Under the pieces are notes generated by a model. That model worked only from the letters and a program-made list of their open reading frames with translations, did no database searches and was not told the origin of the DNA. Positions 8,345 through 15,990 of a stretch of DNA of 64,000 bases are shown here, one piece after another (position 1 is the first letter of the stretch; each line of letters starts with the position of its first letter). The stretch comes from Actinomycetota bacterium (GTDB taxonomy: Bacteria > Actinomycetota > Acidimicrobiia > Acidimicrobiales > Ilumatobacteraceae). The stretch lies in the NCBI GenBank assembly GCA_016700055.1, contig CP064997.1, forward strand, positions 2,976,001 through 3,040,000, read 5' to 3'. The position numbers and the translations under genes are program-made.

Positions 8345-9131
8345 GCTCGGTGGCCCGACCCGCTCGCGGCGGCCAGCGCGGGGACCGCTTCTCGACGAAG
8401 GCGGTGATCCCCTCGGCGGCCTCGGCCCCGCCGAACAGGGCCTCCGAGAGGGCCTGCATCCGGCTGAAGGCCTCGTCCAGCGGAAGCCCGGGGACCTCGT
8501 GCAGCAGCCGCTTGGTCGCCGCCGTGGCCGCCGGGGCGCTGGAGACGATCGCCGCGCAGAGACCGGCCACCGTCGCGTCGACATCTGCGCTCACGTGGGT
8601 GACGAGACCGATCTGGCGGGCGTGGTCGGCGTCGAAGACCTGGCCGGTGAGGAACGGCGCCGTGAGCTGGGCGGCACCGACGCGGCGCAGGATCGGCACG
8701 GAGATGATCGCCGGAGCGACGCCGATGCGTACTTCGGTGAACGCGAAGTCGACTGCGGGGTCGACGACCACGAGGTCGCAGGCGGCCATCACGCCGATGC
8801 CCCCAGCCCGCACCGGGCCCTTGACGGCGGCGATCGTCGGTACGTCGGATTCCATCAGCACTCGCATCGCCCTCACCATCGGCGACGAGGAGCTGCCCGC
8901 CGGCGTGGAACCGCCGGCCGCCGCGCGCTCCTTCAGGTCGGCGCCAGCGCAAAACGCGGGTGGGCAGTGGGTGAGCACGATCACACGGGCTTCGCCGGCC
9001 AGAGCGTCGTCGAGCGCGGCGTTCAGCCCGGCGACGAGCGCGCGGGACAAGGCGTTGCGGTTGCCGGGGGAGTCGAGCGTGATCGTGGCCACCTCGTCGT
9101 GCACGTCGAGCCTGACCGGGTGTTCTGCCAC
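8337..9131 (-). CDS. Enoyl-CoA hydratase/isomerase family protein
   Basis: A crotonase-fold protein of 264 residues that acts on acyl-CoA thioesters. The two oxyanion-hole segments are present: AFCAGADLKE at about residues 59-68 and VRAGGIGVMAACDLVVV at about 108-124. The FTEVRIGVAPA segment supplies the position where one catalytic Glu normally lies. The C-terminus has a conserved-type FSRMQALSEALFGGAEAAEGITAFVEKRSPRW block. The exact reaction (hydration, isomerisation or another crotonase reaction) cannot be assigned. It may be transcribed with the upstream helicase gene, 18 bases away. Confidence 0.88.
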   Translation of the reverse strand: MAEHPVRLDVHDEVATITLDSPGNRNALSRALVAGLNAALDDALAGEARVIVLTHCPPAFCAGADLKERAAAGGSTPAGSSSSPMVRAMRVLMESDVPTIAAVKGPVRAGGIGVMAACDLVVVDPAVDFAFTEVRIGVAPAIISVPILRRVGAAQLTAPFLTGQVFDADHARQIGLVTHVSADVDATVAGLCAAIVSSAPAATAATKRLLHEVPGLPLDEAFSRMQALSEALFGGAEAAEGITAFVEKRSPRWPPRAGRATELS

Positions 9132-9149
9132 GCGTCGGACAGTACCGGC

Positions 9150-11054
9150 TCAGGTGGTGCCGGTGATCGAGCGCAAGAACTCCTCGGCCTCGGCGCGATG
9201 ACGGGTGCGGCGCATCGGCGGCAGGGCGCGGATGATGTCCCAGCGGTAGCCGGCCGTGCCGAGCCGGCGGTCGAGCACGGCCACCACCCCGCGGTCGGTC
9301 GTCGAGCGCACCAGCCGGCCGGCGGCCTGCGCGAGCAAGGTGGCCGCGCGCGGCACGTCGATCTCGGCGAACGCGGCGGGTCCGAGCAGCTCTCGGCGAG
9401 CGGAGAGCAACGGGTCGTCGGGTCGAGGGAACGGGATGCGGTCGACGACGACGAGCGACAACGAACGACCGGGCACGTCGACCCCTTGGAAGAACCCGGA
9501 GGTGGCGAAGAGGCAGACGGACTCGTCGTCGGTGAACTGCTTGAGGAGCGCCGGCTTGGGCAGGTCACGCTGGGTGAGGACGGGATACGCCAGCCGCGGG
9601 CGCAGCGCCTCGGCGGCGGCATCCATTGCCCGGTAGCTGGTGAACAGCGCCAAGGTGCGACCTTCCGCGGCCTCGATCAACGCGGCGAGCTCGTCGTGCG
9701 CGGCGTCGCGAAAGCCGCCATGGCGCGGGTCGGGCAGGTGCATCGCGCAGTACAGCAGGGCCTGCGTCGCGTAGTCGAACGGGCTTCCGACGTCGATCGA
9801 CTCGTGACCGTGCGCGTCGAGGCCGACTCGTCGAGCGAGCGAAGCGGGGATGGTCGCGCTCGTCAGCACCGCGGTGGTCTTCGACCAGACACCTCGCTGG
9901 AGCAGCGGCCCGACGTCGAGCGGGGCGATCTCGAGCCGCGGGTGCTCGGGCCCTCCGGCGACGTAGGCGACGTGGCCCTCCCGGGCGCCGAGCGCGACGT
10001 CGAGTGCCTCTGCCAGCCGGGTGGCTGCGGTCACGCCGCGCAGCTTGCGTTGCTTCGCGTCTTCCACCTCGGTGGTGATCGCGCGCAGCACGTCGAGTGA
10101 TGCCTGCACGGCCTGCCGGCAGGACAGCACGGCGTCGGACACCTCGGGCGGCAGCGGGTGGGGCAGGCGGGTGCCGAGCAGGGGGGCGAGTGCGTCACGG
10201 AGCTGTAGCCCGCTGTCGGTGACCCGAGCGAGGAGCTGGGGGTCCGCCACGATGCGCCCGAGGGCGGCGACGAGGAACCGCAGCCGGCCCGCCCCGAGCG
10301 ACACGCCGACGGTGTCGCTCATGATGTCTTCCAACTGGTGGGCCTCGTCCACGACGAGCACCTCGTGCTCGGGCAGCAGCACCCCGCCGCTGCCGACGTG
10401 CAGCCCGTACAGGTGGGTGTTGACGACGACGACGTCGGCGCCGGTGGCCCGCCGCCGCGCTTGCTCGGCGAAGCACGGCTCACCCAGCGGGCAGCGGCTC
10501 GCGCCGGGGCACTCGTCGCTGCCGACGCTCACGGACCGCCACGCGCGCTCGCTAGGCGACCACGCGAGCTCTGCCGCGTCGCCCGTCGGCGAGGTCTTCG
10601 CCCATTGGTCGAGGCGCACCACCTCTGCCCGGATGCTGGAGCCGAGGTCGTCCAGTTCGAGCTGGCCCTGCTCGCCGGCGGTGAGCTCGTGCAGCCGCTG
10701 TAGGCACACGTAGTTGCTGCGCCCCTTCAAGACCGCCCAGGTGAACGGGTCGCGGCCCGTGTGGAGGGCGAGCTGTCCGGCGACGAACGGCAGGTCCTTC
10801 GTCGCGAGCTGGTCCTGGAGCGCCTTCGTGGCCGTGGCGACGACGACGCGCCGACCGGACAGTGCGGCCGGCACCAGGTAGGCGAGCGTCTTACCGGTTC
10901 CCGTGCCGGCCTGGACGACGAGGTGACGGTGCGTGTCGATGCTGCGGGCGATCTCGCCTGCCATGCGCTCCTGGCCCGGGCGGTGCTCGCAAGCCGCGAG
11001 CCCACCGGCAACGGCGCGCAACGCGCCGACGACGTCGTCGGTCGTCGGGCTCAC
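9150..11054 (-). CDS. DinG/XPD-family ATP-dependent DNA helicase
   Basis: A superfamily 2 5'-3' helicase of 634 residues. Walker A AGTGTGKT lies at about residues 48-55, and the DEAH box is in VVDEAHQLED. Between them are four cysteines in the XPD/DinG 4Fe-4S arrangement: one in NYVCLQRL and three in ECPGASRCPLGEPC. C-terminal helicase motifs include SGFFQGVDVPG and QAAGRLVRSTTDRG with the arginine finger. The start is the GTG at 11054, which overlaps the uppS stop by 4 bases (GTGA); longer in-frame starts lie inside uppS and read as shadow sequence. The likely role is resolving unusual DNA structures and R-loops. No LexA box is seen upstream. Confidence 0.9.
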   Translation of the reverse strand: MSPTTDDVVGALRAVAGGLAACEHRPGQERMAGEIARSIDTHRHLVVQAGTGTGKTLAYLVPAALSGRRVVVATATKALQDQLATKDLPFVAGQLALHTGRDPFTWAVLKGRSNYVCLQRLHELTAGEQGQLELDDLGSSIRAEVVRLDQWAKTSPTGDAAELAWSPSERAWRSVSVGSDECPGASRCPLGEPCFAEQARRRATGADVVVVNTHLYGLHVGSGGVLLPEHEVLVVDEAHQLEDIMSDTVGVSLGAGRLRFLVAALGRIVADPQLLARVTDSGLQLRDALAPLLGTRLPHPLPPEVSDAVLSCRQAVQASLDVLRAITTEVEDAKQRKLRGVTAATRLAEALDVALGAREGHVAYVAGGPEHPRLEIAPLDVGPLLQRGVWSKTTAVLTSATIPASLARRVGLDAHGHESIDVGSPFDYATQALLYCAMHLPDPRHGGFRDAAHDELAALIEAAEGRTLALFTSYRAMDAAAEALRPRLAYPVLTQRDLPKPALLKQFTDDESVCLFATSGFFQGVDVPGRSLSLVVVDRIPFPRPDDPLLSARRELLGPAAFAEIDVPRAATLLAQAAGRLVRSTTDRGVVAVLDRRLGTAGYRWDIIRALPPMRRTRHRAEAEEFLRSITGTT

Positions 11055-11749
11055 GAACGCGCGAGCGCGATCGCGCGGTCGAGCTCGGCGGCGTCGAACT
11101 CGGGCCAGGTGCACTCGGTGAAGTACACGTGGCAGCCGGCGATCTGCCACAGCAAGAAGTTGGAGATGCGCTGCTCGCCGGACGTGCGCACCAGCACGTC
11201 GACGGGTGGGAGCGAGGGTAGGTAGAGGTGCGCGGCCAGGTGCTCGGCGGTGGGCGACTCACCGGCTGCGCGCAGCTCGTGGGCGGCGTGCACCAGCTCG
11301 GCATGGCTGCCGTAGTCGAACGCCACCGTCAGCACCATCCCGGTGTTCTGCGCGGTGTCGGCGATCGCCTTGCGGATCGCCCGCTGGACGTGTTTCGGCG
11401 TGAGGGCGCCGGGCGAGTCGAACGGGCGGCCGATCCACTGCACCCGCACGTTCAGCTCGTTCAGCTCGGCGACCCGGCCGAAGAGCTTGCGGTGCAGCCC
11501 GATGATGTGGCGTACCTCGCCGCGGGGGCGGACCCAGTTCTCGGTGGAGAACCCGAACACCGTCAGCCAGCCGACGTCGCGGGCGACGGCCGAGCGCACC
11601 ACGGCGGCCAGGTTCTCCTCGCCCTCGGTGTGCCCGGCGGTGCGCGGCAGCCCGCGGCGCTTCGCCCACCGTCCGTTGCCGTCCATGATGCACGCGATGT
11701 GCAGCCCTGGCCCGAGCGGGCTCGGGGGCGACGGAGCGGGGGGCGGCAC
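11051..11749 (-). CDS. uppS: Isoprenyl transferase (undecaprenyl diphosphate synthase), C-terminally short
   Basis: A cis-prenyltransferase that extends farnesyl- or geranyl-diphosphate with isopentenyl diphosphate to make the cell-wall lipid carrier. Length is 232 residues. Region I is intact (CIMDGNGRWAKRRG, catalytic Asp23), as are the FGFSTENW segment and the IPP-binding RTSGEQRISNF motif at 188-198. Two expected elements are missing: the conserved Glu of the AYxELYFT segment is His207 here (IAGCHVYFT), and the chain stops after AIALARS, before the RRFGG (RxG) tail of homodimeric enzymes. The adjacent degenerate paralogue at 11831 keeps both, which suggests the active enzyme is a heteromer. 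The start is GTG 11749. Confidence 0.93.
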   Translation of the reverse strand: MPPPAPSPPSPLGPGLHIACIMDGNGRWAKRRGLPRTAGHTEGEENLAAVVRSAVARDVGWLTVFGFSTENWVRPRGEVRHIIGLHRKLFGRVAELNELNVRVQWIGRPFDSPGALTPKHVQRAIRKAIADTAQNTGMVLTVAFDYGSHAELVHAAHELRAAGESPTAEHLAAHLYLPSLPPVDVLVRTSGEQRISNFLLWQIAGCHVYFTECTWPEFDAAELDRAIALARS

Positions 11750-11800
11750 GGGTGCCGACGATACTTGCGCCGGGTCCCCATGGCGGGCCGTTCCCGGTGC

Positions 11801-11820
11801 GGACGTGAGCGGACGTGAGA
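11801..11820. repeat. Tandem 10-bp repeat in the divergent uppS promoter region
   Basis: Two adjacent copies of GGACGTGAG (followed by C, then A) occupy 11801-11820 in the 81-base gap between uppS and the degenerate paralogue. The second copy runs into GAGGAT (11819-11824), which ends 6 bases before the GTG start at 11831 and may be its -10. Nearly the same string (CGTGAGAGGAT plus 6 bases) precedes trpB at 15991. A shared promoter element or a regulator site is possible. Confidence 0.4.
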
Positions 11821-11830
11821 GGATGCGCCG

Positions 11831-12382
11831 GTGCCCTCCCCGCGCTCAGACCGCTCAGCGGAGCCGTTGCCGCTGACGCACGTGATGCTCGTCGGGGGCA
11901 CCGTCGGCGAATGGGCCCAGCTCGACGAGGAGCGTTGGTTGCAGCGGGCGAGTGCCCTCGGCGACGCCGCCCGAGCTGCGGGTTGCCGCTGGCTGACCCT
12001 GCACCCGTACGGCCCCGACACCTCGGCAACCGTCGCCGCGGCGCCGTGGACGCTGGAACGCGACGGGTGCACGGTGATCGTCGATCCCGAGCCCGACGGG
12101 CGCGCCAGACTGCTGCGCGGCATGCAGCGGCTCGCGCCAGAAGCGGCGCTCGACGAAGCCGCACTTGCCGCGGCCGTGCTCGCGCCCGCCGCCTGCGATC
12201 CGGATCTCGTCGTCGTGCTCGGGCCCCCCGATCGCCTGCCGCCCTCGCTCGTCTGGGAGCTCGCCTACAGCGAGCTCGTCTACCTCGACGTGGCGTGGCC
12301 CGACCTCGACGTCGAGCACCTCCGCGCCGCGCTCGACGAGTACGCCGGGCGCGATCGCCGCTTCGGCGGGGTGTCCTCGTGA
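11831..12382 (+). CDS. Degenerate cis-prenyltransferase paralogue, NgBR/Nus1-like candidate subunit
   Basis: A 183-residue protein that aligns by eye with UppS at both ends but has lost the active site. HVMLVGGTVGEWA (residues 17-29) replaces the HxxxIMDGNGRWA region, so the catalytic Asp is Gly. The RTSGExRxSNF motif is replaced by GPPDRLPPS. The C-terminal core is kept: LVWELAYSELVYLDVAWPDLD at 140-160 with the conserved Glu148, and a tail ending RDRRFGG at 174-180, the RxG motif. Human NgBR has the same architecture: an inactive cis-PT fold with a GPVDS-type segment and a C-terminal RxG that completes its partner's active site. It is divergent from uppS and overlaps recO by 4 bases. The family call is by eye; the heteromer role is inference. 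Confidence 0.72.
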   Translation: MPSPRSDRSAEPLPLTHVMLVGGTVGEWAQLDEERWLQRASALGDAARAAGCRWLTLHPYGPDTSATVAAAPWTLERDGCTVIVDPEPDGRARLLRGMQRLAPEAALDEAALAAAVLAPAACDPDLVVVLGPPDRLPPSLVWELAYSELVYLDVAWPDLDVEHLRAALDEYAGRDRRFGGVSS

Positions 12383-13098
12383 ACCCGCTGTACCGCGACA
12401 CCGGTGTCGTGCTGCGCACCTACAAGCTGGGTGAGGCGGACCGCATCGTCGTCATCCTCACCGAGGCCCACGGCAAGGTGCGGGCGGTGGCCAAGGGGGT
12501 GCGCAAGACCGGTTCGCGCTTCGGCGCCCGCATGGAGCCGATGAGCCACGTCCGGCTGCTGCTGTACCGCGGCCGCGAGCTCGACATCGTGAGCCAGGCC
12601 GACTCCGTCGACTCGCTGCGGCCGCTGCTCGACCACCTCGACATCGCCACCCAAGGCCTCGCGCTGCTCGAAGCCGTCGACCAGCTCGCCCCCGACCGTG
12701 AGCCGGTGCCCCAGCTGTACCGGATGCTCGTCGGTGCCCGGCGGACGCTTGCCGAGCGACCCTCGCCACTCGTCGTCGCGGCGTTCTACTGGAAGCTCCT
12801 CGCCGCCGAGGGTGTGCGGCCCGAGCTCGACGTGTGCGTGTCGTGCGGCGAGGCGGGCGACCTGGTGGCGTTCGACCTGGCCGAAGGCGGGGTGTCGTGC
12901 CGGCAGTGCCGCGGCGGGGTCGCGATCTCGGGGGAGGCGTTGACGCTGTTGCGCAGCGTCCTCGGAGGTCGGCTCAACGAGGCCCTGGCGGAGCCGTCGT
13001 CGTCGACCACGGCCGAGGTGACGCACCTCGCGACGAAGGCGGTGGAGCACCACCTGGAGCGCCGGCTGCGCACCGTGGCGATGTTCGAGCAGCACTGA
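12379..13098 (+). CDS. recO: DNA repair protein RecO
   Basis: Recombination mediator of the RecFOR pathway that loads RecA onto SSB-coated DNA. Length is 239 residues. The N-terminal OB fold begins LYRDTGVVLRTYKLGEADRIVVILTEAHGKVRAVAKG, a clear RecO hallmark. The zinc-binding region near residue 153 has the pattern CVSCGEAG...VSCRQC, two CxxC pairs. The start is GTG 12379, overlapping the upstream stop by 4 bases. In actinobacteria recO is usually next to uppS; here the gene directly joined to it is the degenerate uppS paralogue, with canonical uppS divergent beyond. Confidence 0.95.
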   Translation: MNPLYRDTGVVLRTYKLGEADRIVVILTEAHGKVRAVAKGVRKTGSRFGARMEPMSHVRLLLYRGRELDIVSQADSVDSLRPLLDHLDIATQGLALLEAVDQLAPDREPVPQLYRMLVGARRTLAERPSPLVVAAFYWKLLAAEGVRPELDVCVSCGEAGDLVAFDLAEGGVSCRQCRGGVAISGEALTLLRSVLGGRLNEALAEPSSSTTAEVTHLATKAVEHHLERRLRTVAMFEQH

Positions 13099-13130
13099 TC
13101 GCGCCCATCTACGCGTAGCCTCTGCCCACT

Positions 13131-14441
13131 ATGCCGGCGTCGGATCTCGACCAGATCGTCAACCTCTGCAAGCGCCGTGGGTTCGTCTTCCCATCGGCTG
13201 AGATCTACGGCGGTTTCCGCTCCAGCTACGACTACGGGCCACTCGGTTCGCTGATGCTGCGCAACGTGCGTGAGGCGTGGATATCCACCATGGTGCAACA
13301 ACGCGACGACGTGGTGCTGATCGATGCCGCCGTGCTCGGCCCGCCCCAGGTGTTCGAGGCCAGCGGCCACCTGTCCAGCTTCAGCGACCCGCTGGTCGAC
13401 TGCAAGGAGTGCAAGCAGCGCTTCCGCGACGACCACCTGGAAGACCACGAGGTGTGCCCGAACTGCGGCGCGAAGGGCTCGTTCACCGAGGCGCGCGAGT
13501 TCAACCTGATGTTCAAGACCACCGCCGGTCCGGTCGAGGCCCAGGGCGCCGAGGTCTACCTGCGCCCGGAGACCGCGCAGGGGATGTTCGTCAACTTCGC
13601 GAACGTCCTGCAGACGAGCCGCAAGAAGCCACCCTTTGGCATCGCCCAGGTCGGCAAGAGCTTCCGCAACGAGATCACGCCGGGCAACTTCATCTTCCGC
13701 ACCCGCGAGTTCGAGCAGATGGAGCTGGAGTACTTCGTACCCCCCGAAGAGGGGCCGCGTTGGTACGAGTACTGGTGCCAGGCGCGTCTCGACTGGTACG
13801 TCGGGCTCGGCATCCCCCCCGAAATGCTGCGCCTGCGTGCCCACGACGCCGACGAGCTGAGCCACTACTCCGCCGGTACGTCAGACGTCGAGTTCCTCTA
13901 CCCGTGGGGGTGGGGCGAGCTCGAAGGGATCGCCCAGCGCACCGACTTCGACCTCACCCAGCACGCCAAGCATTCCGGCGAGCGCCTCGACTACTTCGAC
14001 CAGGCGTCGGGCGAGCGTTACGTGCCGTACGTGATCGAGCCCGCCGCCGGGGTGAACAGGGCGATGGCCGCGTTCTTGCTCGCCGCGTACGACGAAGACG
14101 TCGTCAACGACGAGACCCGCACCGTGTTGCGCCTCGATCCGCGGCTCGCGCCGTACAAGGTGGCGGTGCTGCCGCTGTCCAAGAAGGACACGCTCACCCC
14201 CCTCGCGAAGCAGGTCTACGCGACGCTCGCCGAGCGCTACATGTGCGACTACGACGAGACCCAGGCGATCGGGCGCCGGTACCGCCGCCAGGACGAGATC
14301 GGCACCCCCTACTGCGTCACGGTCGACTTCGACTCCCTCGACGACGGCGCAGTCACCATCCGCGAGCGCGACACCACCGCCCAGGTACGCGTGCCCGTAG
14401 ATGCTCTGGCGGGCGAGCTCGCCGCGCGGCTCGGCTGCTAG
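13131..14441 (+). CDS. glyS: Glycyl-tRNA synthetase, dimeric type
   Basis: Class II synthetase that charges tRNA-Gly. Length is 436 residues. It begins KRRGFVFPSAEIYGGFRSSYDYGPLG, the alpha2-type signature rather than the bacterial alpha2beta2 type. A zinc site is formed by Cys91/Cys94 and Cys109/Cys112. Class II motif 2 is FRNEITPGNFIFRTREFEQME, and motif 3 is EPAAGVNRAM. The anticodon-binding domain follows from about residue 335 (YKVAVLPLSKKD). A TAGCCT hexamer at 13116-13121 lies 9 bases before the ATG, so a near-leaderless start is possible. No T-box leader fits in the 32-base gap after recO. trpC starts 17 bases after its stop. Confidence 0.96.
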   Translation: MPASDLDQIVNLCKRRGFVFPSAEIYGGFRSSYDYGPLGSLMLRNVREAWISTMVQQRDDVVLIDAAVLGPPQVFEASGHLSSFSDPLVDCKECKQRFRDDHLEDHEVCPNCGAKGSFTEAREFNLMFKTTAGPVEAQGAEVYLRPETAQGMFVNFANVLQTSRKKPPFGIAQVGKSFRNEITPGNFIFRTREFEQMELEYFVPPEEGPRWYEYWCQARLDWYVGLGIPPEMLRLRAHDADELSHYSAGTSDVEFLYPWGWGELEGIAQRTDFDLTQHAKHSGERLDYFDQASGERYVPYVIEPAAGVNRAMAAFLLAAYDEDVVNDETRTVLRLDPRLAPYKVAVLPLSKKDTLTPLAKQVYATLAERYMCDYDETQAIGRRYRRQDEIGTPYCVTVDFDSLDDGAVTIRERDTTAQVRVPVDALAGELAARLGC

Positions 14442-14458
14442 CGCGACCCGACACGAGC

Positions 14459-15247
14459 GTGGCCACCTACCTAGACCGCATCCTCGCCCGCCATCGCGCG
14501 GTCGCCGCCCGCGACGAGCGGCCGCTCGACGCCTTGACCGCTCTCGCCGCGCAGGCTCCGGCCACCCGCGGCTTCACCGCGTTCCTGCGCGAGTCGTCGA
14601 CGGGCGCACTGGCGGTGATCAGCGAGATCAAGCGCCGATCGCCGTCGAAGGGGGAGCTGCATCCCGATCTCGACCCGGCAGCGATGGCGCGTGCCTACGA
14701 GGCGGGTGGGGCAGCGTGCCTGTCTGTGCTCACCGATGCCGAGTTCTTCGGCGGTTCGCCGGCCGATCTGCAAGCGGCGCGGGCTTCATGCACGCTGCCG
14801 GTGCTGCGCAAGGACTTCACCGTCTGTCGCCACGACGTGTGCGACGCCCGGCTGATGGGTGCCGACGCGGTGCTGCTCATCGCCGCCGCTCTCGATCCCG
14901 ACGAACTGGTCGACCTGCATCGCTTCGCGGTGGGGCTCGGCCTCGACGTGCTGGTCGAGGTGCACGACGAGCGTGAGCTGGACCAGGCGCTCGCCGCCGG
15001 GGCCGACCGACTGATCGGTGTCAACCAGCGTGACCTGGTGACGTTCCAGGTGGACCACGAGCGGGCGGCGCGGATGGCAGGCCTGATCCCGGCGGGTGCG
15101 GTGAAGGTCGCCGAGAGCGGGGTGCGCGGTCCCGACGACGCGCGGGCGCTGCGGGCTGCGGGCTACGACGCGGTGCTCGTTGGTGAGACGCTGGTCACCG
15201 CGGCCGACCCCGAGGCCGCCGTGCGAAACCTCCGCGTTCGCGGGTAG
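14459..15247 (+). CDS. trpC: Indole-3-glycerol phosphate synthase
   Basis: Converts CdRP to indole-3-glycerol phosphate in tryptophan synthesis. Length is 262 residues, normal for the family. Catalytic segments of the TIM barrel are visible: VISEIKRRSPSKG at about residues 52-64 (Lys), LRKDF at about 117-121, the Glu of EVHDE, the Asn of GVNQRDL, and AESGV near 219. The GTG at 14459 is chosen because it starts the typical VATYLDRIL helix and lies just after glyS. It is the first of a trpC-F-B-A string; trpE, trpG and trpD are not in the window. Confidence 0.95.
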   Translation: MATYLDRILARHRAVAARDERPLDALTALAAQAPATRGFTAFLRESSTGALAVISEIKRRSPSKGELHPDLDPAAMARAYEAGGAACLSVLTDAEFFGGSPADLQAARASCTLPVLRKDFTVCRHDVCDARLMGADAVLLIAAALDPDELVDLHRFAVGLGLDVLVEVHDERELDQALAAGADRLIGVNQRDLVTFQVDHERAARMAGLIPAGAVKVAESGVRGPDDARALRAAGYDAVLVGETLVTAADPEAAVRNLRVRG

Positions 15248-15271
15248 GCCAACGGGTACGGTCGGTCCGCG

Positions 15272-15928
15272 ATGTTCGTGAAGATCTGCGGGATCACCAC
15301 CGAGGACGACGCGTTGTTGGCCGTGGCGCTCGGAGCCGACGCCCTCGGGTTCGTGTTCGCGCCGTCGCCGCGCCAGGTCGCCGCACAGGCGGTCTACGAC
15401 ATCACCCGGCGGCTGCCCCGCGAGATCCTCACGGTCGGCGTGTTCCGCGACGACCTGCCCGACCGGGTGATCGACGTCGCCGGACGCGCTGGCGTGAAGG
15501 CGGTGCAGCTCCACGGGCACGAGACGCCCGAGCAGGTGGCCGAAGTGGCCGAGCGCGTGCGCTGGGTGATCAAGGCAGTCGCCGCCGGGTCCCCCGACGC
15601 GAGGCGCGCCGACCGTTTCGGCACCGACTTCGTACTGGTCGACGCGCGGTCGCCAGGATCGGGCGAGGTGTTCGACTGGTCGCTGATCGACGAGATCCCC
15701 GAGGGCCCGAAGCTGATCCTCGCCGGAGGGCTCGACGCCGACAACGTCGGCCCGGCCGTGCGGCGGGTGAGGCCGTGGGGCGTCGACGTGTCGACGGGAG
15801 TCGAGCGGGAGCCCGGGCGCAAGGACCCGTTGAAGCTGAAGTCCTTCATCGCCTGTGCGCGGGCCGCGGCGCCCCAGCCCTACCTCGGACCCGATGAGCT
15901 TCCCTACGACTGGGCCGACGACGAATAG
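15272..15928 (+). CDS. trpF: Phosphoribosylanthranilate isomerase
   Basis: Catalyses the Amadori rearrangement of PRA to CdRP, the step before TrpC. Length is 218 residues. The catalytic Cys is Cys6 in KICGIT, and the general acid Asp lies in LVDARSPGSG near residue 128. Phosphate-binding loops LAGGLDADNV and VDVSTGVE are intact. The ATG at 15272 follows TACGGT (15257-15262) by 9 bases, so it may have its own near-leaderless promoter as well as read-through from trpC. Having a separate trpF distinguishes this genome from the many actinobacteria that rely on the dual-function PriA isomerase. Confidence 0.95.
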   Translation: MFVKICGITTEDDALLAVALGADALGFVFAPSPRQVAAQAVYDITRRLPREILTVGVFRDDLPDRVIDVAGRAGVKAVQLHGHETPEQVAEVAERVRWVIKAVAAGSPDARRADRFGTDFVLVDARSPGSGEVFDWSLIDEIPEGPKLILAGGLDADNVGPAVRRVRPWGVDVSTGVEREPGRKDPLKLKSFIACARAAAPQPYLGPDELPYDWADDE

Positions 15929-15990
15929 ACCGCCGCGACGCGGGCTGAAGCGAGTGGGCCGGCCCGGTGACGTCGTGAGAGGATCAGTCG

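Noticed and set aside
9150..11150. Longer start for the DinG-family helicase inside uppS
   Set aside because: The extra N-terminal residues are Arg-rich shadow sequence of uppS; the GTG at 11054 gives a normal N-terminus and a 4-base overlap.
13099..13130. T-box or tryptophan leader upstream of glyS/trpC
   Set aside because: The gaps (32 and 17 bases) are too short for any riboswitch or attenuator.
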